Shown: positions 1-6,913 of the stretch, in pieces | Position numbering within the stretch: the first letter of the stretch is position 1 | Layout: the number at the start of each line of letters is the position of its first letter | Assembly (NCBI GenBank): GCA_021741075.1 | Contig: JAIOYO010000018.1 | Coordinates: 1-64,000, forward strand | DNA from: Flavobacteriales bacterium | Lineage (GTDB): Bacteria > Bacteroidota > Bacteroidia > UBA10329 | Reading direction: 5' to 3' | DNA length: 64,000 nt | Translations under genes and position numbers: made by a program | Notes under the pieces: model-generated | Database searches by the model: none | Told to the model about the DNA's origin: nothing | What the model saw: the letters and a program-made list of their open reading frames with translations, nothing else

Positions 1-324
1 CTGGGTGACCTGAACACCTCCATTACCGAGAAACAAGAATACAACGGAATGCTGCAGACCTTAAACGCAACAGATGGTGCTGTTTCCGTGCTCGAAGCGC
101 CTGCTTTGAACGGCACTGAACCGATTACTTGGGGCTGCGCCAATAACGACCTCATCAAGAAGAAATGGAGAGGCCAAACGTGCCTGTTGGATTACGCACT
201 TCAGCGCGAAACGGGTTATCCTTTCAAACTCAGACGCGACCTAAAAACCTACACGCAACAATGGTCTAAGAAACATCAACATCTGTCCGATCATTACGCC
301 ATTTCGCTTACCATACTTCCTTAA
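1..324 (+). CDS. Endonuclease/exonuclease/phosphatase-fold hydrolase, C-terminal part
   Basis: The reading frame is open from base 1 and stops at 322-324, so the 5' end lies outside the window. The visible 107 residues begin with GDLNT, the metal-binding GDLN motif of the DNase I-like EEP superfamily. They end with LSDHYAISLTI, the SDH motif that carries the catalytic histidine. These two motifs in this order near a C-terminus are typical of neutral sphingomyelinase-like and other EEP phosphodiesterases. The substrate cannot be deduced because the N-terminal half is missing. It is followed 22 bases later by the DUF1571/LysM gene on the same strand. Confidence 0.75.
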   Translation: MGDLNTSITEKQEYNGMLQTLNATDGAVSVLEAPALNGTEPITWGCANNDLIKKKWRGQTCLLDYALQRETGYPFKLRRDLKTYTQQWSKKHQHLSDHYAISLTILP

Positions 325-346
325 TTTCGAACCGCAATAAAAAATC

Positions 347-1192
347 ATGAAACAAATTCTCATTACCATCATTTCGATTGCCCTTTTTAGCAGCAATCTT
401 TCGGCACAAGAAGTCGATAAACACGAAATGTTCAAGAAGATGATGACCACCATTTCCGGCATCAAGACCTTGACATTTAAACTAGATAAGACCGAACGCA
501 TCAACGGAAAGATGATGCCCGGTTCGCAGGATGTGAAGCTCAATGTGACCCCACATCAGTGCTACCTGCTTATCCATGTGCCGAACAAAGGGGCCGAAGT
601 CCTTTACCGCGAAGGCGAGAACAAAGGAAACTGCCGCGTCAACCCGAACGCATTCCCTTATATGACCCTGAACCTTGACCCAGATGGCGACATCCTGAGA
701 AAAGACCAACACCACAGCGTAAAGGAATTGGGCTTCAAATACACAGGCGATGTGTTGAACTTCGTTTATAACAAGTACAAGAGCAAGATGAACGAATACG
801 TTACCATCAATGGCGAATTGGTGCACGATGGCCGAAAATGCTGGAACGTGACCTTGGAAAACAAGGAATATAAGATTGAGAATTACACGGTTCAATCTGG
901 CGAGACCATCCTGAAAATTGCCCGTAAACTGCGTTTGGATGAGTATTCACTTTTGGAATTGAACGGCCTAAAAAGCTTCGATGCGGTGAAGGCCGGACAA
1001 GTGATTAAAGTGCCAAACTCCATGTGCAAGAAGATCGAAATGTATGTCGATCAAGCTACATCTCTTCCTCTGTATCAGAAAATGTATGACGATAAAGGGT
1101 TGATGGCCACCTATGAATACACCAAACTGAAGATCAATCCGACCTTCAAAGCAGGCGAATTGACGGAGGATTTCGAAGGATATAAATTCTGA
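347..1192 (+). CDS. Secreted DUF1571-like protein with LysM domain
   Basis: 281 residues with a cleavable signal peptide (residues 1-20, ending SNLSAQ), so a periplasmic or outer-membrane-associated protein. The body resembles DUF1571 outer-membrane lipoprotein-sorting-like proteins: an early segment (about 20-175) that contains YREGENKG-type beta strands and ends in DGRKCWNVTLE, and a C-terminal segment with YVDQATSLPLYQKMYDDKG. Between the halves, at about residues 178-226, is a LysM peptidoglycan-binding domain (YTVQSGETILKIARKL ... LNGL ... VKAGQVIKVP). A role in holding a lipid- or lipoprotein-binding fold near the cell wall is inference. The ATG is chosen because it opens directly into the signal peptide. 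Confidence 0.75.
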   Translation: MKQILITIISIALFSSNLSAQEVDKHEMFKKMMTTISGIKTLTFKLDKTERINGKMMPGSQDVKLNVTPHQCYLLIHVPNKGAEVLYREGENKGNCRVNPNAFPYMTLNLDPDGDILRKDQHHSVKELGFKYTGDVLNFVYNKYKSKMNEYVTINGELVHDGRKCWNVTLENKEYKIENYTVQSGETILKIARKLRLDEYSLLELNGLKSFDAVKAGQVIKVPNSMCKKIEMYVDQATSLPLYQKMYDDKGLMATYEYTKLKINPTFKAGELTEDFEGYKF

Positions 1193-1224
1193 TTTCCAAC
1201 TCTAAGCGATAGTATCTACTTTCG
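1193..1224 (+). promoter_or_regulatory. Candidate promoter for the metH transcript
   Basis: TACTTTCG at 1217-1224 matches the Bacteroidota -7 consensus TAnnTTTG at seven of eight positions. A TTTC stands 20 bases upstream where TTTG is expected. Transcription would begin near 1231, just before the riboswitch P1 stem. Seen by eye only. Confidence 0.35.
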
Positions 1225-1245
1225 CAGTTCGTTCTTTAATTTATT

Positions 1246-1355
1246 CTTATCAAGAAAGACGGAGGGATAAGGCCCTACGAAGTCTTGGCAACCTACTGAG
1301 AAATCAGGAAAGGTGCCAAATCCTATTCTCCGCCTCAGGCGGAGGAAGAGATAAG
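1246..1355 (+). ncRNA. SAM-I (S-box) riboswitch
   Basis: The closing P1 stem is CTTATC (1246-1251) with GATAAG (1350-1355). Inside it are the SAM-I core signatures in the correct order: CAAGA, GGAGGGA, GGCCC, TTGGCAACC, AAAGGTGCCAAATCC. P3 is short (CTGAGAAATCAG). P4 is CTCCGCC-TCA-GGCGGAG, a near-perfect palindrome that recurs at 1439-1452. The aptamer binds S-adenosylmethionine. Because a terminator follows and the next gene is the first methionine synthase gene, it most likely shuts down metH transcription when SAM is plentiful. Confidence 0.92.
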
Positions 1356-1391
1356 CAAGAATGTGAGAACATTTTAAAACTGAACAAACAG

Positions 1392-1426
1392 GGCCTTCAA
1401 TGAGAAATCGTTGGAGGCCTTTTTTA
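1392..1426 (+). terminator. Riboswitch-controlled intrinsic terminator
   Basis: GGCCTTCAA (1392-1400) pairs with TTGGAGGCC (1411-1419) around a 10-base loop and is followed by a run of T with one A (1420-1426). It sits 37 bases after the SAM-I aptamer and 44 bases before the metH start codon, the expected place for an attenuator. I could not identify the competing antiterminator pairing by eye. Confidence 0.75.
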
Positions 1427-1438
1427 TTAGCCCCCAAT

Positions 1439-1452
1439 CCGCCTGAGGCGGA
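1439..1452 (+). repeat. Short palindrome, second copy of riboswitch P4 sequence
   Basis: TCCGCCTGAGGCGGA is the reverse complement of TCCGCCTCAGGCGGA in riboswitch P4 (about 1329-1343). It lies just upstream of the metH ribosome-binding region. Two copies within 110 bases suggest a small dispersed palindromic repeat. Confidence 0.6.
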
Positions 1453-1469
1453 CAAAAAAGAAGAGGAAA

Positions 1470-2588
1470 ATGAGTGCAACCACGAATGGATCGGCCGAAA
1501 ATTCAATAGGAAAAACACCCCCCTCTGGGGGGCAGGGGGGCTACTCTCCCCCCTTCGGGGGGCGGGGGGGGCTGTTAGAACAGGCCATCAAGGAACGCAT
1601 CCTCGTGTTGGATGGCGCGATGGGCACCATGATCCAAGGCCACACCTTGACGGAGGAAGACTTCCGAGGAGAATATTTCAAGGACGCCAAGAAACCGCTG
1701 AAAGGAAACAACGACCTGCTATCCATCACACGTCCTGATATCATCAAAGACATTCATCGCCAGTATTATGAGGCAGGGGCAGACATTGCCGAAACCAATA
1801 CATTCAGCGGAACCACCATCGCGCAGGCAGATTATGGATTGGAAGCTGCTGTTTACGACATCAACTATCAGTCGGCCAAGATTGCCCGCGAAGTGGCGGA
1901 CGAATTCACCTCCAAAGAACCGAACAAACCACGTTTCGTGGCTGGCTCCATCGGACCCACAAACAGAACAGCTTCGCTTTCGCCAGATGTCAACGACCCT
2001 GGTTTTAGAGGCGTGACCTTTGACGAATTGCGCATTGCTTATCGGGAACAGGCACAAGCACTGATCGATGGTGGTGTGGACATTCTTTTGGTGGAAACCG
2101 TGTTTGACACGCTCAATGCCAAAGCTGCACTTTTCGCCATTGATGAATTGTTTGAAGAACTCGGCTACCGATTGCCCATCATGGTTTCTGGAACGATCAC
2201 TGACGCAAGCGGAAGAACGCTTTCGGGTCAGACGGCAGAGGCATTTCTAATATCCGTTTCGCACATTCCATTATTAAGTGTGGGGTTCAACTGCGCGTTG
2301 GGGGCATCTCAACTACGGCCGCATCTGCAGGTTTTGGCAAAGAATTCACGCTTCGCAGTTAGTGCACATCCGAATGCTGGTCTTCCCAACGAATTCGGAG
2401 AATATGACGAAACCCCGAAAATGATGGCAACTCAAATAGAAGAGTTCCTCAAAGAGAACTTGGTAAATGTGATAGGCGGGTGCTGTGGCACAACTCCTCC
2501 GCACATTAAGGCGATTGCTGATGTAGCCGCGAAATACAAGCCGAGGCAGATTTCAGATTTCAGACATCAGATTTCAGAGGCACTGTAA
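1470..2588 (+). CDS. metH: Methionine synthase, homocysteine S-methyltransferase module (split MetH)
   Basis: 372 residues forming the zinc-dependent homocysteine-binding TIM barrel of cobalamin-dependent methionine synthase. The family start is clear at [15 protein letters not shown], and the zinc ligands are visible as Cys275 (VGFNCALGA) and Cys338-Cys339 (GGCCGTT). In Bacteroidota MetH is usually two polypeptides, this one plus a pterin/cobalamin partner, so the split is not a defect. Two oddities: residues about 16-34 ([18 protein letters not shown]) are translated from a GC-rich tandem hairpin insert, and the last ~14 residues ([15 protein letters not shown]) are translated from a repeat that borders the next gene. 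The start has a purine-rich AAGAAGAGGAAA just upstream. Expression is probably under the SAM-I riboswitch. Confidence 0.93.
   Translation: MSATTNGSAENSIGKTPPSGGQGGYSPPFGGRGGLLEQAIKERILVLDGAMGTMIQGHTLTEEDFRGEYFKDAKKPLKGNNDLLSITRPDIIKDIHRQYYEAGADIAETNTFSGTTIAQADYGLEAAVYDINYQSAKIAREVADEFTSKEPNKPRFVAGSIGPTNRTASLSPDVNDPGFRGVTFDELRIAYREQAQALIDGGVDILLVETVFDTLNAKAALFAIDELFEELGYRLPIMVSGTITDASGRTLSGQTAEAFLISVSHIPLLSVGFNCALGASQLRPHLQVLAKNSRFAVSAHPNAGLPNEFGEYDETPKMMATQIEEFLKENLVNVIGGCCGTTPPHIKAIADVAAKYKPRQISDFRHQISEAL
1516..1571 (+). repeat. Tandem GC-rich hairpin repeats inside metH (solo ends of the DUF559 element)
   Basis: Two similar units in the same orientation, about 1516-1541 and 1546-1571, each a hairpin (CCCCCCTCTGGGGGG; CCCCCCTTCGGGGGG) followed by a G-run. 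The second unit, read on the other strand, matches the left end of the DUF559 cassette at 4181-4208 at nearly every base. The insert keeps the reading frame open and adds about 18 Pro/Gly/Ser-rich residues before the conserved MetH start. Confidence 0.8.
2547..2578 (+). repeat. Left inverted repeat bordering the four-helix-bundle gene
   Basis: Iterated GATTTCAGA-like units (CAGATTTCAGATTTCAGA, then CATCAGATTTCAGA). The reverse complement of 2953-2989 has the same periodic units; the 18 bases nearest the gene match at about 14 positions. This repeat supplies the last codons of the upstream metH gene. Confidence 0.6.
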
Positions 2589-2951
2589 ATGCACAATGTA
2601 GAACAGCTCAAAGTGTGGCAACTGGCAATGGAAATTGCGAAGGAAATCTATGTGTTGACCAGCCGTTTTCCTTCAGAGGAAAAATTTGGATTGACTTCTC
2701 AAATAAGACGAGCAGCCGTTTCAATTGCATCAAATATTGCTGAAGGTGCCGGCCGTTATTCTGATAAGGAGTTTGCTCAATTCCTATCGATAGCCTCAGG
2801 TTCATCATTCGAAGTAAGAACCCAACTTCTGATAGCAGTTAGTCTTAATTACATCGAAAAAGACAAGGTTGATCCTTTGCTGAAAAGCTTATCTGAGCTT
2901 GAAAAGATGATTTTCGGCTTCCGCAGAACATTAAAAGACACTAACCCATAA
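2589..2951 (+). CDS. Four-helix-bundle protein of the S23 / 23S rRNA intervening-sequence type
   Basis: 120 residues, all-helical, with the family hallmarks: LKVWQLAMEIAKEIY near the start, FPSEEKFGLTSQIRRAAVSI, ASNIAEGAGRYSDKEFAQFL and a C-terminal helix. It belongs to the four helix bundle family (TIGR02436) first known from intervening sequences inside 23S rRNA genes. Its function is unknown. It begins directly after the stop codon of the first metH gene and lies between imperfect inverted repeats (2547-2578 and 2953-2989). It therefore looks like a mobile insert at the junction of the two metH genes rather than a methionine-pathway gene. Confidence 0.88.
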   Translation: MHNVEQLKVWQLAMEIAKEIYVLTSRFPSEEKFGLTSQIRRAAVSIASNIAEGAGRYSDKEFAQFLSIASGSSFEVRTQLLIAVSLNYIEKDKVDPLLKSLSELEKMIFGFRRTLKDTNP

Positions 2952-2952
2952 T

Positions 2953-2989
2953 TCTGACATCTGACATCTCATGTCTGACATCTCAAATA
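2953..2989 (+). repeat. Right inverted repeat bordering the four-helix-bundle gene
   Basis: TCTGACATC units occur three times (2953, 2960 and 2973 onward). They are the approximate reverse complement of the repeat at 2547-2578. The ATG used by the second metH gene (2971) lies inside this repeat. Confidence 0.6.
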
Positions 2990-5900
2990 TTCCCCCATTA
3001 CAACTCTCCGGTCTCGAGCCCTTGACAATTTTTCCAGGTTCGAACTTCATTAACGTAGGCGAACGAACCAACGTGACAGGCTCGCGGATGTTCCTTCGCT
3101 TGATCAAAGAAGACAAATTCGATGAAGCTTTGGCCGTTGCCCGCGACCAAGTAGAAGGCGGTGCGCAGGTGCTTGATGTGAACATGGACGAAGGGATGAT
3201 TGATGGCAAGGAGGCCATGGTCAAGTTCCTCAATCTCTTGGCCGCTGAACCGGATATTTCGCGCATTCCGATCATGATCGACAGCTCCAAGTGGGAGATC
3301 ATCGAAGCTGGATTGCAATGCGTGCAAGGAAAATCTGTAGTGAACTCCATCAGCCTAAAAGAAGGCGAAGCGCAATTCATTGACCACGCTCGGAAAATCA
3401 AGCGCTATGGCGCTGCCACCGTTGTCATGGCCTTTGATGAGGACGGACAAGCAGACAGCTACGAGCGCAGGATAGAGATCTGTAAACGTTCATATGATGT
3501 TCTTGTGGACAAGGTCGGATTTCCGCCACAGGACATCATTTTCGACCCGAACATCTTCCCCGTGGCCACAGGAATGGAAGAGCACAACAACAACGCTTTG
3601 GACTTTTTCCGCGCCACCAAATGGATCAAGGAAAACCTGCCAGGAGCGAAAGTCAGCGGTGGTGTGAGCAACGTTTCGTTCTCGTTCCGAGGAAATGACC
3701 CCGTGCGCGAAGCCATGCATTCAGCATTCCTCTATCACGCTATTCAGCATGGAATGGACATGGGAATTGTGAACCCGACCATGTTGGAGGTGTATGATGA
3801 GATTCCGAAGGAACTGTTGGTGAAGGTGGAAGACGTACTTCTAAACCGCAACGAGAACGCCACGGAAGCACTGCTCGAATTTGCGCAGACCTTTGTCGGA
3901 ACCACCAAAGAACGGGTTGAAGACCTTGCTTGGCGCGATGCTCCTGTTGAAGAACGCTTGTCGCACGCCTTAGTCAAAGGACTTACCGATTACATCGAAG
4001 TGGATGTGGAAGAAGCCCGCCTGAAAGCCGAAAAACCGCTGCACGTGATCGAAGGCCCACTTATGGCGGGAATGAACATCGTGGGCGACCTCTTCGGTGC
4101 CGGAAAAATGTTCTTGCCACAAGTGGTGAAGTCAGCAAGGGTGATGAAGAAAGCTGTGGCATATCTGCTTCCCTATATGAGCCCCCCCGACCCCCCGAAG
4201 GGGGGAGATTCGGAGTCTGAGAGACCCGGATATATGACCGCTGACCCTGTCTATTATGAAAAGATAAAGGAGTACGTCAAAAAGCATCGGAGCAATCCGA
4301 CTGCTGCGGAGGATGCCCTTTGGCAATCGTTGAGGGATAAGCAGCTAGGTGGGCATAAATTCAGAAGGCAGCATATCATTGGCAAATACATTGCGGATTT
4401 CGTGTGTCTACAAGAGAAGCTGGTCATTGAAATTGATGGACTTATTCATCAGTTACCTGATGTTCACGACAATGATATTGCAAGAGAGCGTTGGCTTAAA
4501 GAACAGGGCTTCGAAGTAATTCGATTTACCAACGAAGAGGTTTTGGGTGACATTGACGAGGTTCGATATAAGATCCAACGCAAGATCAAGGCTACCGACT
4601 CCTCCCCTTCGGGGAGGTCGGGAGGGGCTGGTAAGGTTCTGTTAGCAACTGTTAAAGGAGATGTCCACGACATCGGCAAGAACATCGTTGGTGTTGTGCT
4701 TGCGTGCAATAACTACGAAGTAATCGATCTAGGCGTAATGGTTCCAGCGGAGAAGATCCTTCGCGAAGCAAAAGCACAGAATGTGGATGTAATCGGCCTC
4801 AGCGGATTAATCACGCCTTCGTTGGACGAAATGGTTCATCTCGCCAAAGAGATGGAGCATGATGGTTTCGATATCCCTTTGTTGATCGGTGGAGCCACCA
4901 CTTCGCGTGTGCACACAGCCGTGAAGATCGAGGAGAAATACAAGCGCGGACAAGCCGTTCATGTGCTGGATGCATCAAGAGCAGTGACGGTGGTTGAGAG
5001 TCTATTAGGAAGCCGCAAAGAAGCATTTGTGGCCAATATCAAAGAGGAGTACGCCAACATGCGCGAAATGCATGCCCGCAAACGGGCCGACAAGGAAGTG
5101 GTGACACTTGCAGAAGCACGGGCAAACAAGTTCCAAATTGAATGGAAAGCAGAAGACCTAGCGAAGCCGAATAAATTGGGGATTACCGAATTCAAGGATT
5201 TCCCGCTGAGTGAATTGATCGAATACATCGATTGGACGCCCTTCTTCCAGACTTGGGAGTTGGCTGGTCGTTATCCGAAGATCTTGGAAGACGAGGTGGT
5301 GGGCGAAGCTGCCACCAAAGTATTTGCTGACGCCCAAACCATGCTCAAGAAAATCGTTTCTGAAAAATGGCTCACCGCAAGTGGTGTTGTCGGCATTTGG
5401 CCTGCTAACGCGAACGGTGATGACTTGGAACTCTACACAGACGAAAGCCGCAAAGCAGTGCTTTCAACCGTTCATTCGTTGCGTCAGCAATCCAAAAAGG
5501 CATCCAACGTGGCCAACTTGGCGCTAAGCGATTTCGTTGCACCAAAGGAAACAGGCCTGCAAGATTATATGGGCGGATTTGCCGTTACCGCTGGCTTGGG
5601 CATTGAAACAAAGCTGGAGGAATTCGCCAAAGACCATGACGATTACAGCTCCATCATGCTCAAAGCGTTAGCCGATCGTTTGGCGGAGGCCTTTGCTGAA
5701 AAGCTTCACAGCATTGTAAGAAAAGAAACATGGGGATACGAACCGAATGAAACGCTTAGTAACGAAGAACTCATCAGAGAAAAATACCGTGGTATTCGTC
5801 CAGCACCAGGTTACCCGGCTTGTCCCGACCACACGGAAAAACCAGAACTGTTCAGGCTGCTGAGCGCCAACTCTATCACCGGAATGTCCTTAACGGAAAG

Positions 5901-6075
5901 CTTGGCCATGATGCCAGCTGCTTCGGTGAGTGGATTCTATTTCGCACATCCACAAAGCAAATACTTCGGTTTAGGAAAAATTGAAAAAGACCAAGTAGAA
6001 GATTACGCTGTGCGAAAAGGAATGGAAGTTCGGGAGATTGAAAAATGGCTCAGTTCGAATTTGAACTACGATTAA
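2971..6075 (+). CDS. metH: Methionine synthase, pterin/cobalamin/activation module, with DUF559 insert
   Basis: 1034 residues. In order: folate-binding TIM barrel (about 20-290, [15 protein letters not shown]), helical cap (about 300-400, [20 protein letters not shown]), an inserted DUF559 block (about 404-553), cobalamin-binding Rossmann domain (GDVHDIGKN with cobalt ligand His566; [13 protein letters not shown]), and the SAM-binding activation domain ([37 protein letters not shown]). It methylates homocysteine together with the 1470-2588 product. Without the insert the length would be about 885-890, usual for this half. The insert replaces the linker between cap and Rossmann domain and leaves the frame open, so the protein may still fold. 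Residues 1-9 are translated from the upstream repeat. It ends overlapping the opposite-strand gene by four bases. Confidence 0.93.
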   Translation: MSDISNIPPLQLSGLEPLTIFPGSNFINVGERTNVTGSRMFLRLIKEDKFDEALAVARDQVEGGAQVLDVNMDEGMIDGKEAMVKFLNLLAAEPDISRIPIMIDSSKWEIIEAGLQCVQGKSVVNSISLKEGEAQFIDHARKIKRYGAATVVMAFDEDGQADSYERRIEICKRSYDVLVDKVGFPPQDIIFDPNIFPVATGMEEHNNNALDFFRATKWIKENLPGAKVSGGVSNVSFSFRGNDPVREAMHSAFLYHAIQHGMDMGIVNPTMLEVYDEIPKELLVKVEDVLLNRNENATEALLEFAQTFVGTTKERVEDLAWRDAPVEERLSHALVKGLTDYIEVDVEEARLKAEKPLHVIEGPLMAGMNIVGDLFGAGKMFLPQVVKSARVMKKAVAYLLPYMSPPDPPKGGDSESERPGYMTADPVYYEKIKEYVKKHRSNPTAAEDALWQSLRDKQLGGHKFRRQHIIGKYIADFVCLQEKLVIEIDGLIHQLPDVHDNDIARERWLKEQGFEVIRFTNEEVLGDIDEVRYKIQRKIKATDSSPSGRSGGAGKVLLATVKGDVHDIGKNIVGVVLACNNYEVIDLGVMVPAEKILREAKAQNVDVIGLSGLITPSLDEMVHLAKEMEHDGFDIPLLIGGATTSRVHTAVKIEEKYKRGQAVHVLDASRAVTVVESLLGSRKEAFVANIKEEYANMREMHARKRADKEVVTLAEARANKFQIEWKAEDLAKPNKLGITEFKDFPLSELIEYIDWTPFFQTWELAGRYPKILEDEVVGEAATKVFADAQTMLKKIVSEKWLTASGVVGIWPANANGDDLELYTDESRKAVLSTVHSLRQQSKKASNVANLALSDFVAPKETGLQDYMGGFAVTAGLGIETKLEEFAKDHDDYSSIMLKALADRLAEAFAEKLHSIVRKETWGYEPNETLSNEELIREKYRGIRPAPGYPACPDHTEKPELFRLLSANSITGMSLTESLAMMPAASVSGFYFAHPQSKYFGLGKIEKDQVEDYAVRKGMEVREIEKWLSSNLNYD
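4181..4629 (+). mobile_element. DUF559 nuclease-like cassette with hairpin terminal inverted repeats, inside metH
   Basis: The left end (4181-4208) is a run of C, a GA step, then hairpin CCCCCCGAAGGGGGG and AGA. The right end (about 4598-4629) is the same pattern inverted, with hairpin CCTCCCCTTCGGGGAGG then TCGGGAGGGGC. Between the ends, in frame with metH, is a compact DUF559 domain: [69 protein letters not shown]. This is a Vsr-like PD-(D/E)XK fold whose presumed acidic residues are present (Glu of AAEDALW, Asp of IADFVC, Glu of VIEIDG). There is no internal start or stop that separates it from metH. Exact insertion boundaries cannot be fixed without an uninterrupted relative. Confidence 0.85.
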
Positions 6076-6752
6076 TCTTTCGCTTTTTTCTTTGCTTTTA
6101 ACCCCCTGAATATCTCCGAGAAAGCAATATTGAATCGGAACTGATAGTAAGGGGAATTGAAATTCTCCCTCACCTTCTTATTGTTCTTCAGCATTACCCG
6201 ATAACCAAGCCCCACTCCAAAGCCCATCCATTTGGTAAAGAGATAATCCACCGCAAAGCCTGCTTCCATTGGAATAATTAATGCATTGGCAAAACGGTTG
6301 TTATTCTCTGTTCGATAAAAGGTTTCACCAATACCAATTTGAACTGGCACAGAAAGCGTCCAATCATCTTCTTCATAAAAGCTGAAATCGACATAGCCAA
6401 TGGCATAGCGCATTTTAGGGCATGCCAGGGAATCCGTTTGCCCAAAGTCTGAAGGCTTGTAAAACTTAGATTCCAGGTTGGTGAGCATCCAGTAATAACC
6501 AAGACCACACCTGATGGGAAACTTGAATTCAAGACCAGCTCTAACACCCAAAAACGAAGCATAATGCGTCTGAACAAATGAATTGCGCGTTTCCACCTTC
6601 GCCATAAACAGCACCTTCTTATTCTCGCGTTGCTGAGCCTGAGAAAAGAAAAAGGAAAAAACGAAAAACGAAAAAGGGAGGAGAAATCTGCTAGTTATTG
6701 CTACGGAATACCCAAAAGAATGCCCCGCAATCACCAACCTCGAAGAATCCAT
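6072..6752 (-). CDS. Outer-membrane beta-barrel protein of unknown function
   Basis: About 226 residues from the ATG at 6752. The frame is open further upstream to 6857, but that part is translated from repeat-like DNA (including a GC-rich hairpin at 6755-6783), so I prefer the inner start. A hydrophobic signal segment ([15 protein letters not shown], ending SQAQ) is followed by alternating strands such as [20 protein letters not shown] and a final strand ending in [16 protein letters not shown]. The lysine-rich tail after the last strand is unusual for a barrel, which normally ends in an aromatic residue. No specific family is recognised. Its stop overlaps the metH stop on the other strand. 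Confidence 0.6.
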   Translation of the reverse strand: MDSSRLVIAGHSFGYSVAITSRFLLPFSFFVFSFFFSQAQQRENKKVLFMAKVETRNSFVQTHYASFLGVRAGLEFKFPIRCGLGYYWMLTNLESKFYKPSDFGQTDSLACPKMRYAIGYVDFSFYEEDDWTLSVPVQIGIGETFYRTENNNRFANALIIPMEAGFAVDYLFTKWMGFGVGLGYRVMLKNNKKVRENFNSPYYQFRFNIAFSEIFRGLKAKKKAKD

Positions 6753-6754
6753 AA

Positions 6755-6783
6755 CTACCCTCTTGAGAGGGGCTGGGGGTGTG
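6755..6783 (+). repeat. Divergent solo copy of the GC-rich hairpin repeat
   Basis: CCCTCTTGAGAGGGGCTGGG plus a short G-rich tail has the same design as the DUF559-cassette ends (hairpin followed by a G-run). It sits immediately upstream of the likely start of the 6072-6752 gene. Confidence 0.5.
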
Positions 6784-6860
6784 TATTTTGCGCTTGTTAA
6801 CCCCAAAGCACGCGTCATGCCGAGAGAAGGGTTGGATATGTCCGTGTAAAACTTCAAAGC

Positions 6861-6894
6861 AAAAAAAATGTCCCTAATTGCTTAAGGACATTTT
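6861..6894 (-). terminator. Terminator of the act-cox operon
   Basis: Read on the minus strand, AAAATGTCC pairs with GGACATTTT around a 12-base loop and runs into eight T residues (6861-6868). It stands 20 bases after the coxA stop codon. Confidence 0.75.
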
Positions 6895-6913
6895 CGTTTC
6901 AATTATTGTACAA

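Noticed and set aside
4181..4629. Intein or homing-endonuclease intein in MetH
   Set aside because: No Cys/Ser at the first position, no terminal His-Asn followed by Cys/Ser/Thr, and no intein blocks; the ends are DNA hairpins instead.
1470..6075. metH broken into pieces by mutation (pseudogene)
   Set aside because: MetH is normally encoded by two genes in many Bacteroidota, all catalytic and ligand residues are present, and every frame is open; inserts keep the reading frame.
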